Below, in pieces: positions 43,986 through 52,776 of a stretch of DNA of 64,000 nt. The notes beneath the pieces are model-generated. The model was not told the origin of the DNA. It searched no databases and saw only the letters and a list, made by a program, of their open reading frames with translations. How positions within the stretch are numbered: the stretch's first letter is position 1; each line of letters starts with the position of its first letter. Location: NCBI GenBank assembly GCA_024642005.1, contig JAHECA010000006.1, forward strand, positions 53,452 to 117,451. The letters run 5' to 3'. Source of the DNA: Robiginitalea sp. GTDB lineage: Bacteria; Bacteroidota; Bacteroidia; Flavobacteriales; Flavobacteriaceae. Both the position numbers and the translations under genes were made by a program.

Positions 43986-46079
43986 ATGACCAAACATCAA
44001 TATGTAAACCGGGAAATCAGCTGGCTCCGTTTCAACGCACGGGTCCTGCAGGAGAGTGAAGACAAATGCACCCCCTTGCTAGAGCGGCTGCGTTTCCTGG
44101 GTATCTTCTCGAATAACCTCGATGAATTTTTCAAGGTCCGTTATGCCACGGTCAAGCGTATCGTGCAGGCCGGCAAATCGGGCAAGAGCGAACTGGGAGG
44201 CGAACGGGCCAAGGACCTGCTCGATGAGATCACCAACAACGTAATCGAACAACAGGAGAAAAGCATCGCCATACTGCACGCCGTTGAAAAGGAGCTGGAA
44301 GCCGAAAACATTTTCATCATCAACGAAACGGAGATACAGCCGCAGCAGGAAGAATTCCTCAAGGCCTATTTCATCCAGAATGTGAGCCCGGTGCTCATGA
44401 CCATCATCCTGAACGAGCATTCGGGCTTTCCTACCCTGAAGGACACGGCGGCCTACCTGGCCGTTCGCATGGAACTCATAGATACCGAGGACGGGGATGG
44501 TCAGGTCGGCAACAAGGTCAGGTACGCCCTCATTGAAATCCCCAAGGGGATCAACCGGTTTATAGAGCTCCCGAAAGAAGGGGAAAAAAATTACATCATC
44601 CTGCTCGACGACCTGATCCGCTACAGCCTGCGCAGCATTTTCAACATGTTTGCCTTCAGGAACATTACGGCCCACATGATCAAGATAACCCGCGATGCAG
44701 AGCTGGATATCGACAACGACCTGAGCAAGAGTTTTATCGAGAAGATTTCCAGCAGCGTGGAGCACCGCAAGATAAGCGAGCCGGTGCGTTTTGTATACGA
44801 CCGCGATATCGAGAAAGACACCCTGAGTTTCCTCAAGGAGCGCATGCGCATTCAGGAAGATACCGACAGTGTGATTCCGGGCGGCCGCTATCACAACCGC
44901 CGCGATTACATGGGCTTCCCGAACCTGGGCCGGGGAGACCTGCACTATGAAAAGATCAGGCCCCTGCCGATAAAAGGGCTCAACCTGGAAGGGAGCCTTT
45001 TGGAGCAGATCGCCCAAAAGGATTTTCTGCAGCACGCCCCCTACCACACTTTCACCTATGTGATCAAGTTTTTGCGGGAGGCAGCCCTCGACCCGAAGGT
45101 GCGCAGCATCAAGATAACGGTATACCGGCTGGCCGACAACTCCCAGGTGGCTTCTTCCCTGATCAACGCCGTAAAGAACGGCAAGCAGGTAACGGTACAG
45201 ATCGAGCTGCAGGCGCGTTTCGACGAGCAGGCCAACATCGAATACGCCGAACAATTGCAGGCCGAAGGCGTCAGGCTCAAATTCGGGGTGCCGGGCCTGA
45301 AGGTCCACAGCAAAATCTGCGTGATTGAGCGGGAAGAGGGCGAGGGCGTTAAGCGGTACGGTTTTATCAGCACCGGGAATTTTAACGAATCCACGGCCCG
45401 GGTGTATACCGATTACACGCTCTTCACGGCCCATGAGCCTATCCTGAAGGAGGTGAGCAAAGTGTTTGACTTTTTTGAAACGACCTACAAGGTGCGCAAT
45501 TACAAGCACCTGATCGTTTCGCCCCATTACACCCGCGCCCGTTTCGAAAAGCTGATTCGGCGCGAGATTGCCAATGCCAAAGCAGGGAAAGAGGCCTACA
45601 TCAAGATCAAAATGAACAATTTCACCTCGTACGACATGGTAGACCTGCTTTACGAGGCCAGCAGCGCCGGGGTGAAAATGCAGCTGATTATCAGGGGCAT
45701 CTGTTGCCTGGTTCCGGGTATTCCCGGCATAAGCGAGAACATCGAGGCCATTAGCGTGGTCGACAAGTTTCTGGAGCACCCGCGCCTTTTCATCTTTGCC
45801 AATGACGGCGACCCCCTGGTCTTTATCTCGTCGGCCGACTGGATGACGCGGAACCTCGATTACCGGGTCGAGGTGGGCTGCCCGATCTACCAAAAAGACA
45901 TCAAACAGGAACTCATCGACGCCTTTGAGATCTCCTGGCGCGACAACGTGAAGGCCCGCGTGTACGACGCTGTTCAGTCGAATGGCTACCGCCAGAGCAG
46001 CCTGCCGCCCTTGCGTTCCCAGTTCGAGATGTACGACTACTACGTGCGCAAACTGCAGGAGCCCCGTGAAGATTCGTAA
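43986..46079 (+). CDS. ppk1: Polyphosphate kinase 1
   Basis: The enzyme has 697 residues. NREISWLRFNARVLQE and FFKVRYATVKR open the N-terminal domain, and the autophosphorylated His is His441 in GLKVHSKICVIE, close to His435 of E. coli. It polymerises ATP gamma-phosphate into polyphosphate. The ppx gene overlaps its 3' end by 14 bp, a common arrangement that couples synthesis and breakdown. Confidence 0.96.
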   Translation: MTKHQYVNREISWLRFNARVLQESEDKCTPLLERLRFLGIFSNNLDEFFKVRYATVKRIVQAGKSGKSELGGERAKDLLDEITNNVIEQQEKSIAILHAVEKELEAENIFIINETEIQPQQEEFLKAYFIQNVSPVLMTIILNEHSGFPTLKDTAAYLAVRMELIDTEDGDGQVGNKVRYALIEIPKGINRFIELPKEGEKNYIILLDDLIRYSLRSIFNMFAFRNITAHMIKITRDAELDIDNDLSKSFIEKISSSVEHRKISEPVRFVYDRDIEKDTLSFLKERMRIQEDTDSVIPGGRYHNRRDYMGFPNLGRGDLHYEKIRPLPIKGLNLEGSLLEQIAQKDFLQHAPYHTFTYVIKFLREAALDPKVRSIKITVYRLADNSQVASSLINAVKNGKQVTVQIELQARFDEQANIEYAEQLQAEGVRLKFGVPGLKVHSKICVIEREEGEGVKRYGFISTGNFNESTARVYTDYTLFTAHEPILKEVSKVFDFFETTYKVRNYKHLIVSPHYTRARFEKLIRREIANAKAGKEAYIKIKMNNFTSYDMVDLLYEASSAGVKMQLIIRGICCLVPGIPGISENIEAISVVDKFLEHPRLFIFANDGDPLVFISSADWMTRNLDYRVEVGCPIYQKDIKQELIDAFEISWRDNVKARVYDAVQSNGYRQSSLPPLRSQFEMYDYYVRKLQEPREDS

Positions 46080-46968
46080 GTATGCCGCGATCGATATCGG
46101 CTCCAACGCCATCAGGCTGCTCATCCAGAACGTGATCGAGTCACCCGGCCGTGCAACGCGCTTTAACAAGAGTATGCTGCTTAGGGTACCCGTAAGGCTG
46201 GGGGAAGAGAGTTTTCGAACCGGTTGCATCTCAGATACCAACGCCCTGCGTATCGAGCAAACCCTGCGCGCCTTTGGCCTGCTCATGGAGGTTAGCGGAG
46301 TGGAGCGCTACCGGGCCTGTGCCACTTCGGCCATGCGCGAGGCCGCCAACGGTCGCCCCATCCTCGATCGGATCAGACAGGAGACGGGCATGACCGTAGA
46401 ACTTATCGAGGGGCGGGAGGAAGCCCAAATAATTGCCGCCACAGACCTGCAGCGCTACCTGCATGAGGGAACCACCTACCTCAATGTAGACGTGGGGGGC
46501 GGCAGCAGCGAATTTACCTGGTTCCTGCAGGGGGTCCCGGCCGAATCGCGCTCGTTTCGGATCGGCACCGTACGCCTGCTCGACGGCATGGTCGCCGAAG
46601 CCGATTGGCGCGATCTCGAAACCTGGCTCAGGGAACAATCGGCCTCGTTTGACGCTGTGGCCCTCATTGGTTCGGGTGGCAACATCAACAAGTTGCACAA
46701 GATGTCGGGGCGCAAGCGCGAAAAACCGCTTAGCCGTGCCTGGCTTCAAAAGCAATACAAATTCCTGGAGGGCCTTTCTTATGAGCAGCGTGTGGCCGAG
46801 CTCGGCCTCAACCCCGACCGGGCAGACGTTATTCTGCCCGCTGCCCGAATCTTTCTGTCGGCCGCCCGATGGAGCGGGGCCCGTCAGATCTTCGTGCCCC
46901 AGATGGGATTGGTCGACGGCATTATCCGCCACCTGTATTACAACGGGGCGGTGCCGAAGCAATCCTGA
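46066..46968 (+). CDS. ppx: Ppx/GppA exopolyphosphatase
   Basis: The protein has 300 residues from a GTG at 46066, where KIRKYAAIDIGSNAIRLLI is the ASKHA phosphate-1 motif; no in-frame ATG lies close to it. DVGGGSSEFTWF and LIGSGGNINKL are the later nucleotide-binding motifs. It is the short two-domain form lacking the C-terminal HD domain of E. coli Ppx. It hydrolyses polyphosphate or pppGpp. Confidence 0.92.
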   Translation: MKIRKYAAIDIGSNAIRLLIQNVIESPGRATRFNKSMLLRVPVRLGEESFRTGCISDTNALRIEQTLRAFGLLMEVSGVERYRACATSAMREAANGRPILDRIRQETGMTVELIEGREEAQIIAATDLQRYLHEGTTYLNVDVGGGSSEFTWFLQGVPAESRSFRIGTVRLLDGMVAEADWRDLETWLREQSASFDAVALIGSGGNINKLHKMSGRKREKPLSRAWLQKQYKFLEGLSYEQRVAELGLNPDRADVILPAARIFLSAARWSGARQIFVPQMGLVDGIIRHLYYNGAVPKQS

Positions 46969-46976
46969 GGCAGGGC

Positions 46977-47558
46977 TTAGCCGTGTACGGTTTCTTTGGT
47001 ACCCAGTCCTTTCATGATCTCGGCCTCATAAGTAAGGAGATCCTGCCATTTGCGGTCTACCTCGGCCCTGTCGCCGTACTGGCGGGCAAAATTCAGGAAT
47101 AGGGTGTAGTGGCCCGCCTCGCTGACCATGAGCTTGCGGTAGAATTCGGCCAGGTCGCGGTCTTGCAATTCCTCAGACAAGAGCCTGAAGCGTTCGCAGC
47201 TGCGCGCCTCGATCAGGGCCGCGTACAACAGGCGGTGGATGAGCAGGTCTTTGCGGTTGCCTCCCTTCGGAAAAAACTTCATCAACTCCACCACATAGTC
47301 GTCCTTTCGGTAGCGCCCCAGGGTCTTGCCCCGCGCCAGCAGCCGGTCGTGTACCATTTTGAAATGCCCCATTTCTTCCCGGGCCAATGCCACCATTTCG
47401 GTAACCAATTCCGGGTATTCCGGAAACTTCACGATGAGGGAAATAGCTGTGCTGGCCGCTTTTTGCTCGCAGAAAGCGTGGTCGGTGAGAATCTCGTCGG
47501 TATTTTTTTCGACAATGTTGACCCAGCGGGGGTCGGTAGGGAGTTTCAGGCCTAACAT
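46977..47558 (-). CDS. miaE: tRNA-(ms2io6A)-hydroxylase MiaE
   Basis: The enzyme has 193 residues in a ferritin-like four-helix bundle. Diiron ligands lie in HAFCEQKAAST, REEMGHFKMVH, EARSCERF and SEAGHYTLF. It hydroxylates the isopentenyl-type modification at A37 of some tRNAs. It is convergent with ppx and divergent from eboA; a perfect six-base inverted repeat lies 16 bp upstream of its start. Confidence 0.93.
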   Translation of the reverse strand: MLGLKLPTDPRWVNIVEKNTDEILTDHAFCEQKAASTAISLIVKFPEYPELVTEMVALAREEMGHFKMVHDRLLARGKTLGRYRKDDYVVELMKFFPKGGNRKDLLIHRLLYAALIEARSCERFRLLSEELQDRDLAEFYRKLMVSEAGHYTLFLNFARQYGDRAEVDRKWQDLLTYEAEIMKGLGTKETVHG

Positions 47559-47574
47559 CGGGTTTCTTTTTTAC

Positions 47575-47589
47575 GAAGTTACGAACTTC
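47575..47589. promoter_or_regulatory. Operator-like inverted repeat between miaE and eboA
   Basis: GAAGTT-ACG-AACTTC is a perfect palindrome with six-base arms, overlapping a direct ACGAA repeat. It lies 16 bp before the miaE start and 66 bp before the eboA -7 box. A regulator-binding role is inference. Confidence 0.35.
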
Positions 47590-47654
47590 CGGTCGTTTCT
47601 TTTTTCGCCTGCCATTGTGGCCCCGAAAGGCGCGGGATTCCGGATAATAAGTGT

Positions 47655-47662
47655 TAGTTTTG
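47655..47662 (+). promoter_or_regulatory. Bacteroidota -7 promoter box of the ebo operon
   Basis: TAGTTTTG is a perfect TAnnTTTG match. It would give a leader of about 56 bases before the eboA ATG at 47725. Confidence 0.5.
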
Positions 47663-47724
47663 TAGGAGGCCGGCCCATTCTCATGGGCCGATCCCTTGAA
47701 AGAGATTCTTGGCAGGCATACCCT

Positions 47725-48579
47725 ATGAACACCCCATCCGTTTCGCAGCGCCTCAAAAAATTGTTGTACGACCACCTCGAGCCCCACCAGGCGAGCTGGC
47801 TCGACGGCAGGCTGGAGGTGTCGCTTGAGCCTCCGTCGGGGCGTGACCTGTTTCTGACCTATACGCTGATCGGGCGCAAGCTCCCCGACAGGCAGGTAGC
47901 CGTACCGGGGGTGCCGGAAGACCGTCTGTGGGACTACCTGGGGCGGCACGGGATCCGGCTCGACCAGCTGGCCCGGATTTACCTGCTTTCCAAAGCCCTT
48001 GAACGCGACCCCTACTACTTTATCCCCAAGGTAAGCACGCTGGTGCAGGTGGCCGATACAGGCGAGCTCATTACTTTCCTTCGCTTTTTGCCGGTACTTC
48101 CCCATTCGGAGGAATTTGCAGCCACTGCCGTTGACGCCCTGCGCACCAACATCGCCCCCGTTTTTGACGCCATTGCCCTTGAAAACCCGTACCCGGAAAC
48201 CCTTTTCGATCAGGCCCAGTGGAACCAGATGTACCTCAAGGCCGCTTTCATGCAACGCGACCTGCTCAGGATAATAGGTGTGGAACACCGTGGCAATGCC
48301 CGCCTGGCCCGCATCATTTCTGATTACGCCCACGAACGCTGGGCGGCGTCGCGTCCGGTAGACCCATTGATCTGGCGCCCGGTGGGCCCTTTTATAGACG
48401 ATGCCCTGCTGGCCGATATGAAACGACTGCTCGAAAGTGCCGACCAACGCGAGCAGCGGGCCGGGTTCTTAAGTTGCCGGGCGTCTGAAGACCCCCGGGT
48501 AACCGCCCTGCTCTCCGGCCATGCCCTGCAAGCCACCTATGCATCCAAACCTTTTAACTGGGAAGATCTAACACCCTGA
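47725..48579 (+). CDS. eboA: EboA domain protein
   Basis: The protein is 284 residues, soluble and mostly helical. Family-typical blocks are WNQMYLKAAFM, YAHERWAASRPVDPLIWRPV and GPFID. EboA is the first gene of ebo clusters; no biochemical activity is established. The order and packing of the following five ebo genes make the assignment firm even though the sequence is not diagnostic by itself. The start at 47725 fits the family; upstream in-frame sequence overlaps miaE. EboB begins three bases after the stop. Confidence 0.88.
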   Translation: MNTPSVSQRLKKLLYDHLEPHQASWLDGRLEVSLEPPSGRDLFLTYTLIGRKLPDRQVAVPGVPEDRLWDYLGRHGIRLDQLARIYLLSKALERDPYYFIPKVSTLVQVADTGELITFLRFLPVLPHSEEFAATAVDALRTNIAPVFDAIALENPYPETLFDQAQWNQMYLKAAFMQRDLLRIIGVEHRGNARLARIISDYAHERWAASRPVDPLIWRPVGPFIDDALLADMKRLLESADQREQRAGFLSCRASEDPRVTALLSGHALQATYASKPFNWEDLTP

Positions 48580-48582
48580 ACC

Positions 48583-49491
48583 ATGGAAGACAGCCTGAGA
48601 TTTATCGATCCGCATATACACATGACCTCCCGCACCACAGACGATTACGAAGCCATGGCGGCAGCCGGGGTGGTGGCCGTGATAGAGCCGGCGTTCTGGA
48701 TGGGCCAGCCCCGCACCCAGGTAGGCTCTTTCCAGGACTATTTCAGCAGCCTGGTAGGCTGGGAGCCCTTTCGCGCCAGCCAGTTCGGCATCAAGCATTA
48801 CTGCACCATCGGCCTGAATTCCAAGGAAGCCAACAACATTCCCCTGGCCGAACAGGTTATGGAATTGCTGCCCCTCTACCTGCAGAAAGAGAATGTTGTG
48901 GCCGTGGGCGAGATCGGTTATGACGACCAGACCCCTGCCGAAGACCGGTTTTTCAGGGCCCAGCTCGAGCTGGCCCGCGAGTTGGGGATGACCGTGCAGA
49001 TCCACACCCCGCACCGTGACAAGAAGGCGGGCACCATTCGCAGCATGGAGGTATGCCTCGAACACGGGCTCAACCCGGCCGATGTGATTGTAGACCACAA
49101 CAACGAGGAAACTGTGCGCGACGTGCTCGAGAGGGGATTCTGGGCAGCGTTTACCATTTACCCCAAGACCAAAATGGGCAATGAGCGCATGGTAGAGGTA
49201 ATCAGGCAGTACGGGAGCGAGCGCATCATTGTCGACAGCTCTGCCGACTGGGGGGTAAGCGACCCCATGGCCGTGCCAAAAACGGCTTCCCTCATGCTCA
49301 AACGGGGTATTGCCCGTACCGATGTGGAGCGCAGTTGTTACAGCAATGCCCTGGAGGCTTTCAGCCGCAATAGCCGGATGAGCGAGTCTGACTGGCTCAA
49401 TAACAAAGGCATAGACCAGCGGTTGCTGTTCAATGACAACAGTGTGCTGAGGGGTCAGTCTCCCCGGGTAGATGCTGATCAAATACGTTGA
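48583..49491 (+). CDS. eboB: EboB: TatD-like metal-dependent hydrolase
   Basis: The protein has 302 residues in a TIM-barrel amidohydrolase/TatD fold. FIDPHIHM holds the HxH metal pair at residues 11-13; AVGEIGYDDQT is the TatD glutamate strand; VQIHTPH, VIVDHNNE and DSSADWGVSDP supply later ligands. TatD proteins are nucleases or small-molecule hydrolases; the ebo version is not known to act on DNA. Second gene of the ebo operon. Confidence 0.9.
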   Translation: MEDSLRFIDPHIHMTSRTTDDYEAMAAAGVVAVIEPAFWMGQPRTQVGSFQDYFSSLVGWEPFRASQFGIKHYCTIGLNSKEANNIPLAEQVMELLPLYLQKENVVAVGEIGYDDQTPAEDRFFRAQLELARELGMTVQIHTPHRDKKAGTIRSMEVCLEHGLNPADVIVDHNNEETVRDVLERGFWAAFTIYPKTKMGNERMVEVIRQYGSERIIVDSSADWGVSDPMAVPKTASLMLKRGIARTDVERSCYSNALEAFSRNSRMSESDWLNNKGIDQRLLFNDNSVLRGQSPRVDADQIR

Positions 49492-49492
49492 A

Positions 49493-50398
49493 ATGAAGGC
49501 CGAGAAACTGCGCGGATACCTGCGCCTGATGCGCCCGGCAAACCTGCCGACCGCAGCTGCCGATATCCTGGCCGGGGCGGCCATAGCCGGAGCTTATCCC
49601 GGCCATTTCCCGTCTTTCTACGACCTGATGGCCTACGGACTGCCCATCTTCCTGCTCTGCGTGGTATCGGTCCTGCTCTATGCAGGGGGCGTTGTACTCA
49701 ACGATGTTTTCGACGCCCGCCTCGATGCCGTGGAACGGCCCGAAAGGCCTATCCCAAGCGGGCTGGTGCCCCTTAAAAGCGCTGCGATCTTCGGGGGTGC
49801 ACTGCTGTTGTCAGGCTGCCTGCTGGCTTTCTGGATGGGTACCGACCTTGGCCTTTTGGCCTTGTTGCTGACCACCGGAATCTTGATTTATGACAGTATC
49901 GCCAAGAAACACGACCTGTTAGGGCCCCTGGTCATGGGGTCGTGCCGGGCCATGAACCTCTGGCTGGGCATCAGCCTGATGCCCTTCGTGGCCCCTTGGC
50001 CATATCTCTGGGCCCCGCTGTTGTATATATTTGCCGTAACGGCCGTAAGCCGGGGCGAAGTTCACGGCAGTCACAAACCGTACCGGATTTTGGCGGCTTT
50101 TCTGTACACGGCGGTCATTTTGGGTACCGCAGGCCTGATCTATTGGGAAACCGGCCGGGTATTATGGCCGCTGACCTATTTGCTGTTGCTGGCCGTGCTG
50201 GTTTTCCGACCGCTGATGCGGGCCATCCGCGACGGGCGACCCGCTTCCATAAGGGCTGCCGTTAAAGGGGGCGTTTTGGGCATCGTGGCTCTCGACGCAA
50301 CCTGGGCCGCGGGATACGGGCCCTGGTGGCTTCCCTTGCTGGTCGTGCTGCTTTTCCCCCTGGCTGCCGGCCTGGCCCGGCGGTTTGCAGTAACCTGA
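49493..50398 (+). CDS. eboC: EboC: UbiA-family prenyltransferase
   Basis: The protein has 301 residues with about eight or nine membrane helices. The first Asp-rich motif is NDVFDARLD beginning at residue 70; the second region is YDSIAKKHDLLGPLVMGSCR. UbiA enzymes attach isoprenyl chains to aromatic or cyclic acceptors in the membrane; the acceptor here is unknown. An ATG at 49472 inside eboB is possible, but the ATG at 49493, one base after the eboB stop, is preferred because RGYLRLMRPANLPT follows it. Confidence 0.92.
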   Translation: MKAEKLRGYLRLMRPANLPTAAADILAGAAIAGAYPGHFPSFYDLMAYGLPIFLLCVVSVLLYAGGVVLNDVFDARLDAVERPERPIPSGLVPLKSAAIFGGALLLSGCLLAFWMGTDLGLLALLLTTGILIYDSIAKKHDLLGPLVMGSCRAMNLWLGISLMPFVAPWPYLWAPLLYIFAVTAVSRGEVHGSHKPYRILAAFLYTAVILGTAGLIYWETGRVLWPLTYLLLLAVLVFRPLMRAIRDGRPASIRAAVKGGVLGIVALDATWAAGYGPWWLPLLVVLLFPLAAGLARRFAVT

Positions 50399-50410
50399 GA
50401 ATAAAAAGGC

Positions 50411-51577
50411 ATGAACGCATCGATAGAACGAACTTTCAGCACCCACCATACCCACCGCCTCCTTTTCACGGAAGGCGTATTCCGTACCGGGAACGCGCTG
50501 TTGGCAGAGGTGGCCGGGGCGTCCCGCCCGGGTGGACCTGTCAGGATGCTCTTCGTACTCGATTCGGGGGTAGCGGCGGCCTGGCCGGGTCTCCACACCG
50601 ACATTCGCACCTATTGCGAGGCGTACAGCCAGTACCTCACCTTTACCGAGGTACTTACCGTGCCCGGGGGGGAAGTCTGCAAGAATTCGCAGGGGCCGTT
50701 GCAGGATGTCTTACAGGCGATCGACCGCCGGCACATTTGCCGTCATTCCCTAGTGGTGGCCATTGGGGGCGGGGCTGTTATCGACATGGCCGGCTATGCG
50801 GCCGCCATTGCCCACCGTGGGGTGGGCCTCATCCGCATTCCCACTACCGTGCTGGCGCAGAACGATGCCGCCGTGGGGGTGAAAAACGGGATCAACCTGT
50901 TTGGAAAAAAGAACTTCATAGGCACCTTTGCCCTGCCGCTGGCCATAATCGACGACCGGGAATTCCTGCAGACCCTGGACGACCGCGACTGGATAGCCGG
51001 CACGGCCGAAGCTGTTAAAGTAGCCCTGATTCGGGACGCCGCCTTTTTTGCAACTCTGGAAACAGATGCCGGGGCCCTGCGCCGGCGCGAGCAGCAGGCC
51101 ATGGACCGGCTTATCTACCGATGCGCCGAACTGCACATCGACCATATCGTTTCAGGGGGTGACCCCTTTGAAACGGGTTCGTCCCGCCCGCTTGACTTCG
51201 GGCACTGGGCCGCCCACAAACTGGAGCACCTTACCGGTTACACGCTCAGGCACGGGGAGGCGGTGGCCATTGGGATGGCCCTGGACGTAATTTACAGCGC
51301 CAAAATCGGTATGCTGCCCGGGCCAGACAAAGACCGGATTTTGCAGCTGCTGATCAAACTCGGGTTTACACTGGCAATACCCGTCGACCTGCCAGGCGGG
51401 CCGGAAGCCCTGCTCGACGGACTCGAAGAATTCAGGGAACACCTGGGCGGGAAGCTCACCATAACCCTGCTTGAAGGGCTTGGCCGCAAAAGGGATGTGC
51501 ACCAGATAGACCGGGCGGTCATGGAGGAGGCTATTGCCGGGCTTGTCCCGCCAGTGAACCATAATACGCGTATCTGA
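50411..51577 (+). CDS. eboD: EboD: 3-dehydroquinate-synthase-like sugar phosphate cyclase
   Basis: The protein has 388 residues. The NAD loop AIGGGAVIDMAGYAAA (Gly119-121), RIPTTVLAQNDAAVGVKNG and the zinc ligands Glu200 (GTAEAVK), His265 (LDFGHWAAHKLE) and His281 (RHGEAVAIGM) show an intact dehydroquinate-synthase-type active site. It probably cyclises a sugar phosphate, but is distinct from housekeeping AroB. The stop overlaps the next start (TGATG), so translation is coupled. Confidence 0.92.
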   Translation: MNASIERTFSTHHTHRLLFTEGVFRTGNALLAEVAGASRPGGPVRMLFVLDSGVAAAWPGLHTDIRTYCEAYSQYLTFTEVLTVPGGEVCKNSQGPLQDVLQAIDRRHICRHSLVVAIGGGAVIDMAGYAAAIAHRGVGLIRIPTTVLAQNDAAVGVKNGINLFGKKNFIGTFALPLAIIDDREFLQTLDDRDWIAGTAEAVKVALIRDAAFFATLETDAGALRRREQQAMDRLIYRCAELHIDHIVSGGDPFETGSSRPLDFGHWAAHKLEHLTGYTLRHGEAVAIGMALDVIYSAKIGMLPGPDKDRILQLLIKLGFTLAIPVDLPGGPEALLDGLEEFREHLGGKLTITLLEGLGRKRDVHQIDRAVMEEAIAGLVPPVNHNTRI

Positions 51578-52776
51578 TGCTGCTTCGGGAGCATTTCCAT
51601 ACCACTTATTGCACCAATGTGCACCCGGGAGCCGACTGGGAGAGTACCTTTCGGGCCCTGGAAAACCATCTGGGTTCCATCCGGTCGTCTTTGGCCCCCA
51701 AAGGGGCATTCGGGCTCGGCTTGCGGCTTTCAGACCAGGCCAGCCGTGAGCTGGGGGAAGGAAAGCGGCTCGAGGGCTTTCGGGACTGGCTCGAGGCCCA
51801 ACAGCTCTATGTTTTTACCATGAACGGTTTCCCATTTGGGAATTTTCACGGGGAACGCGTCAAAGACCAGGTTCACCAGCCCGACTGGACCACATTAGCC
51901 CGGAAGGAATATACCCTGCGCCTGTTCCGTCAACTCGAGGTTCTGCTGCCGGCAGGCCTGGACGGGGGGATTTCTACCTCTCCGGTAAGTTACAGGCATT
52001 GGCACCCTGAGGGGCCGGCACGCGATGCCATCTTGCGCAAGGGCGCACAGGCCATGGCCGAGGTAGCTCTGGAACTGGCCCGCACAGAGGCGCGCTCAGG
52101 CAAATACCTGCACCTCGACATCGAACCGGAACCCGATGGACTGCTGGAAAACTCTGCAGACGTACTCCGCTTTTTCGGGGAGTTCCTCCTTCCGATTGGG
52201 GAACCCCTCCTGAGCGAACAGTTGGGCATCGACCTGCCGGCTGCCCGGAAGGTTGTGCTGCGCCACCTGACCCTCTGCTACGACATTTGCCACTTCGCTC
52301 TGGCCTTCGAATCGCCTGAAGAAGTTTTCGCGCGCATGGCTGCTGCCGGCATCCGTACCGGCAAGATACAGGTGAGTGCTGCCCTGCGCATCAGGCCCCA
52401 AAACGGCAACAGGGAAGGGGTGCTGCAGGCGCTCAGGGCGTTCGACGAACCGGTTTACCTGCACCAGGTAACCACCAAGACCGTTCAGGGGGTGCATACC
52501 TGGCCCGACCTGCCGCAGCTCCTGGAAAACCCGGGGGAATTCGAGGAATTGCGAGCCCATTATCACGTACCCATCTTTACGGAGCGCTATGGCTTGCTCG
52601 AAGCTACTCAGCAAGAAATTCTGGAAGTGCTCGAGTATCTGAAACGGCATCCGGTCTGCAACCACCTCGAAGTGGAAACCTATACCTGGGAGGTTTTGCC
52701 CCCGGGCCTGAAGGAGGCCTTGCCGGCTTCCATTAGCAGGGAGCTTGCGTGGCTCCAAAAGCACCTGGAATTGTGA
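51577..52776 (+). CDS. eboE: EboE: metabolite traffic protein, TIM-barrel fold
   Basis: The protein has 399 residues of xylose-isomerase-like TIM-barrel type. HFHTTYCTNVHPGADW near the start, TMNGFPFGNFHG, LHLDIEPEPDGLLEN, CYDICHFALAFE and IFTERYGLLEATQ carry likely metal ligands (Glu, Asp, His). Cyanobacterial EboE is part of the gene set needed for scytonemin monomer export, but its reaction is unknown. The start overlaps the eboD stop. Confidence 0.9.
   Translation: MLLREHFHTTYCTNVHPGADWESTFRALENHLGSIRSSLAPKGAFGLGLRLSDQASRELGEGKRLEGFRDWLEAQQLYVFTMNGFPFGNFHGERVKDQVHQPDWTTLARKEYTLRLFRQLEVLLPAGLDGGISTSPVSYRHWHPEGPARDAILRKGAQAMAEVALELARTEARSGKYLHLDIEPEPDGLLENSADVLRFFGEFLLPIGEPLLSEQLGIDLPAARKVVLRHLTLCYDICHFALAFESPEEVFARMAAAGIRTGKIQVSAALRIRPQNGNREGVLQALRAFDEPVYLHQVTTKTVQGVHTWPDLPQLLENPGEFEELRAHYHVPIFTERYGLLEATQQEILEVLEYLKRHPVCNHLEVETYTWEVLPPGLKEALPASISRELAWLQKHLEL

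Noticed and set aside
44079..46286. Long open frame (735 codons) antisense to ppk1
   Set aside because: It mirrors ppk1 codons in GC-rich DNA; no family motifs, no promoter, and ppk1 has full catalytic motifs on the other strand.
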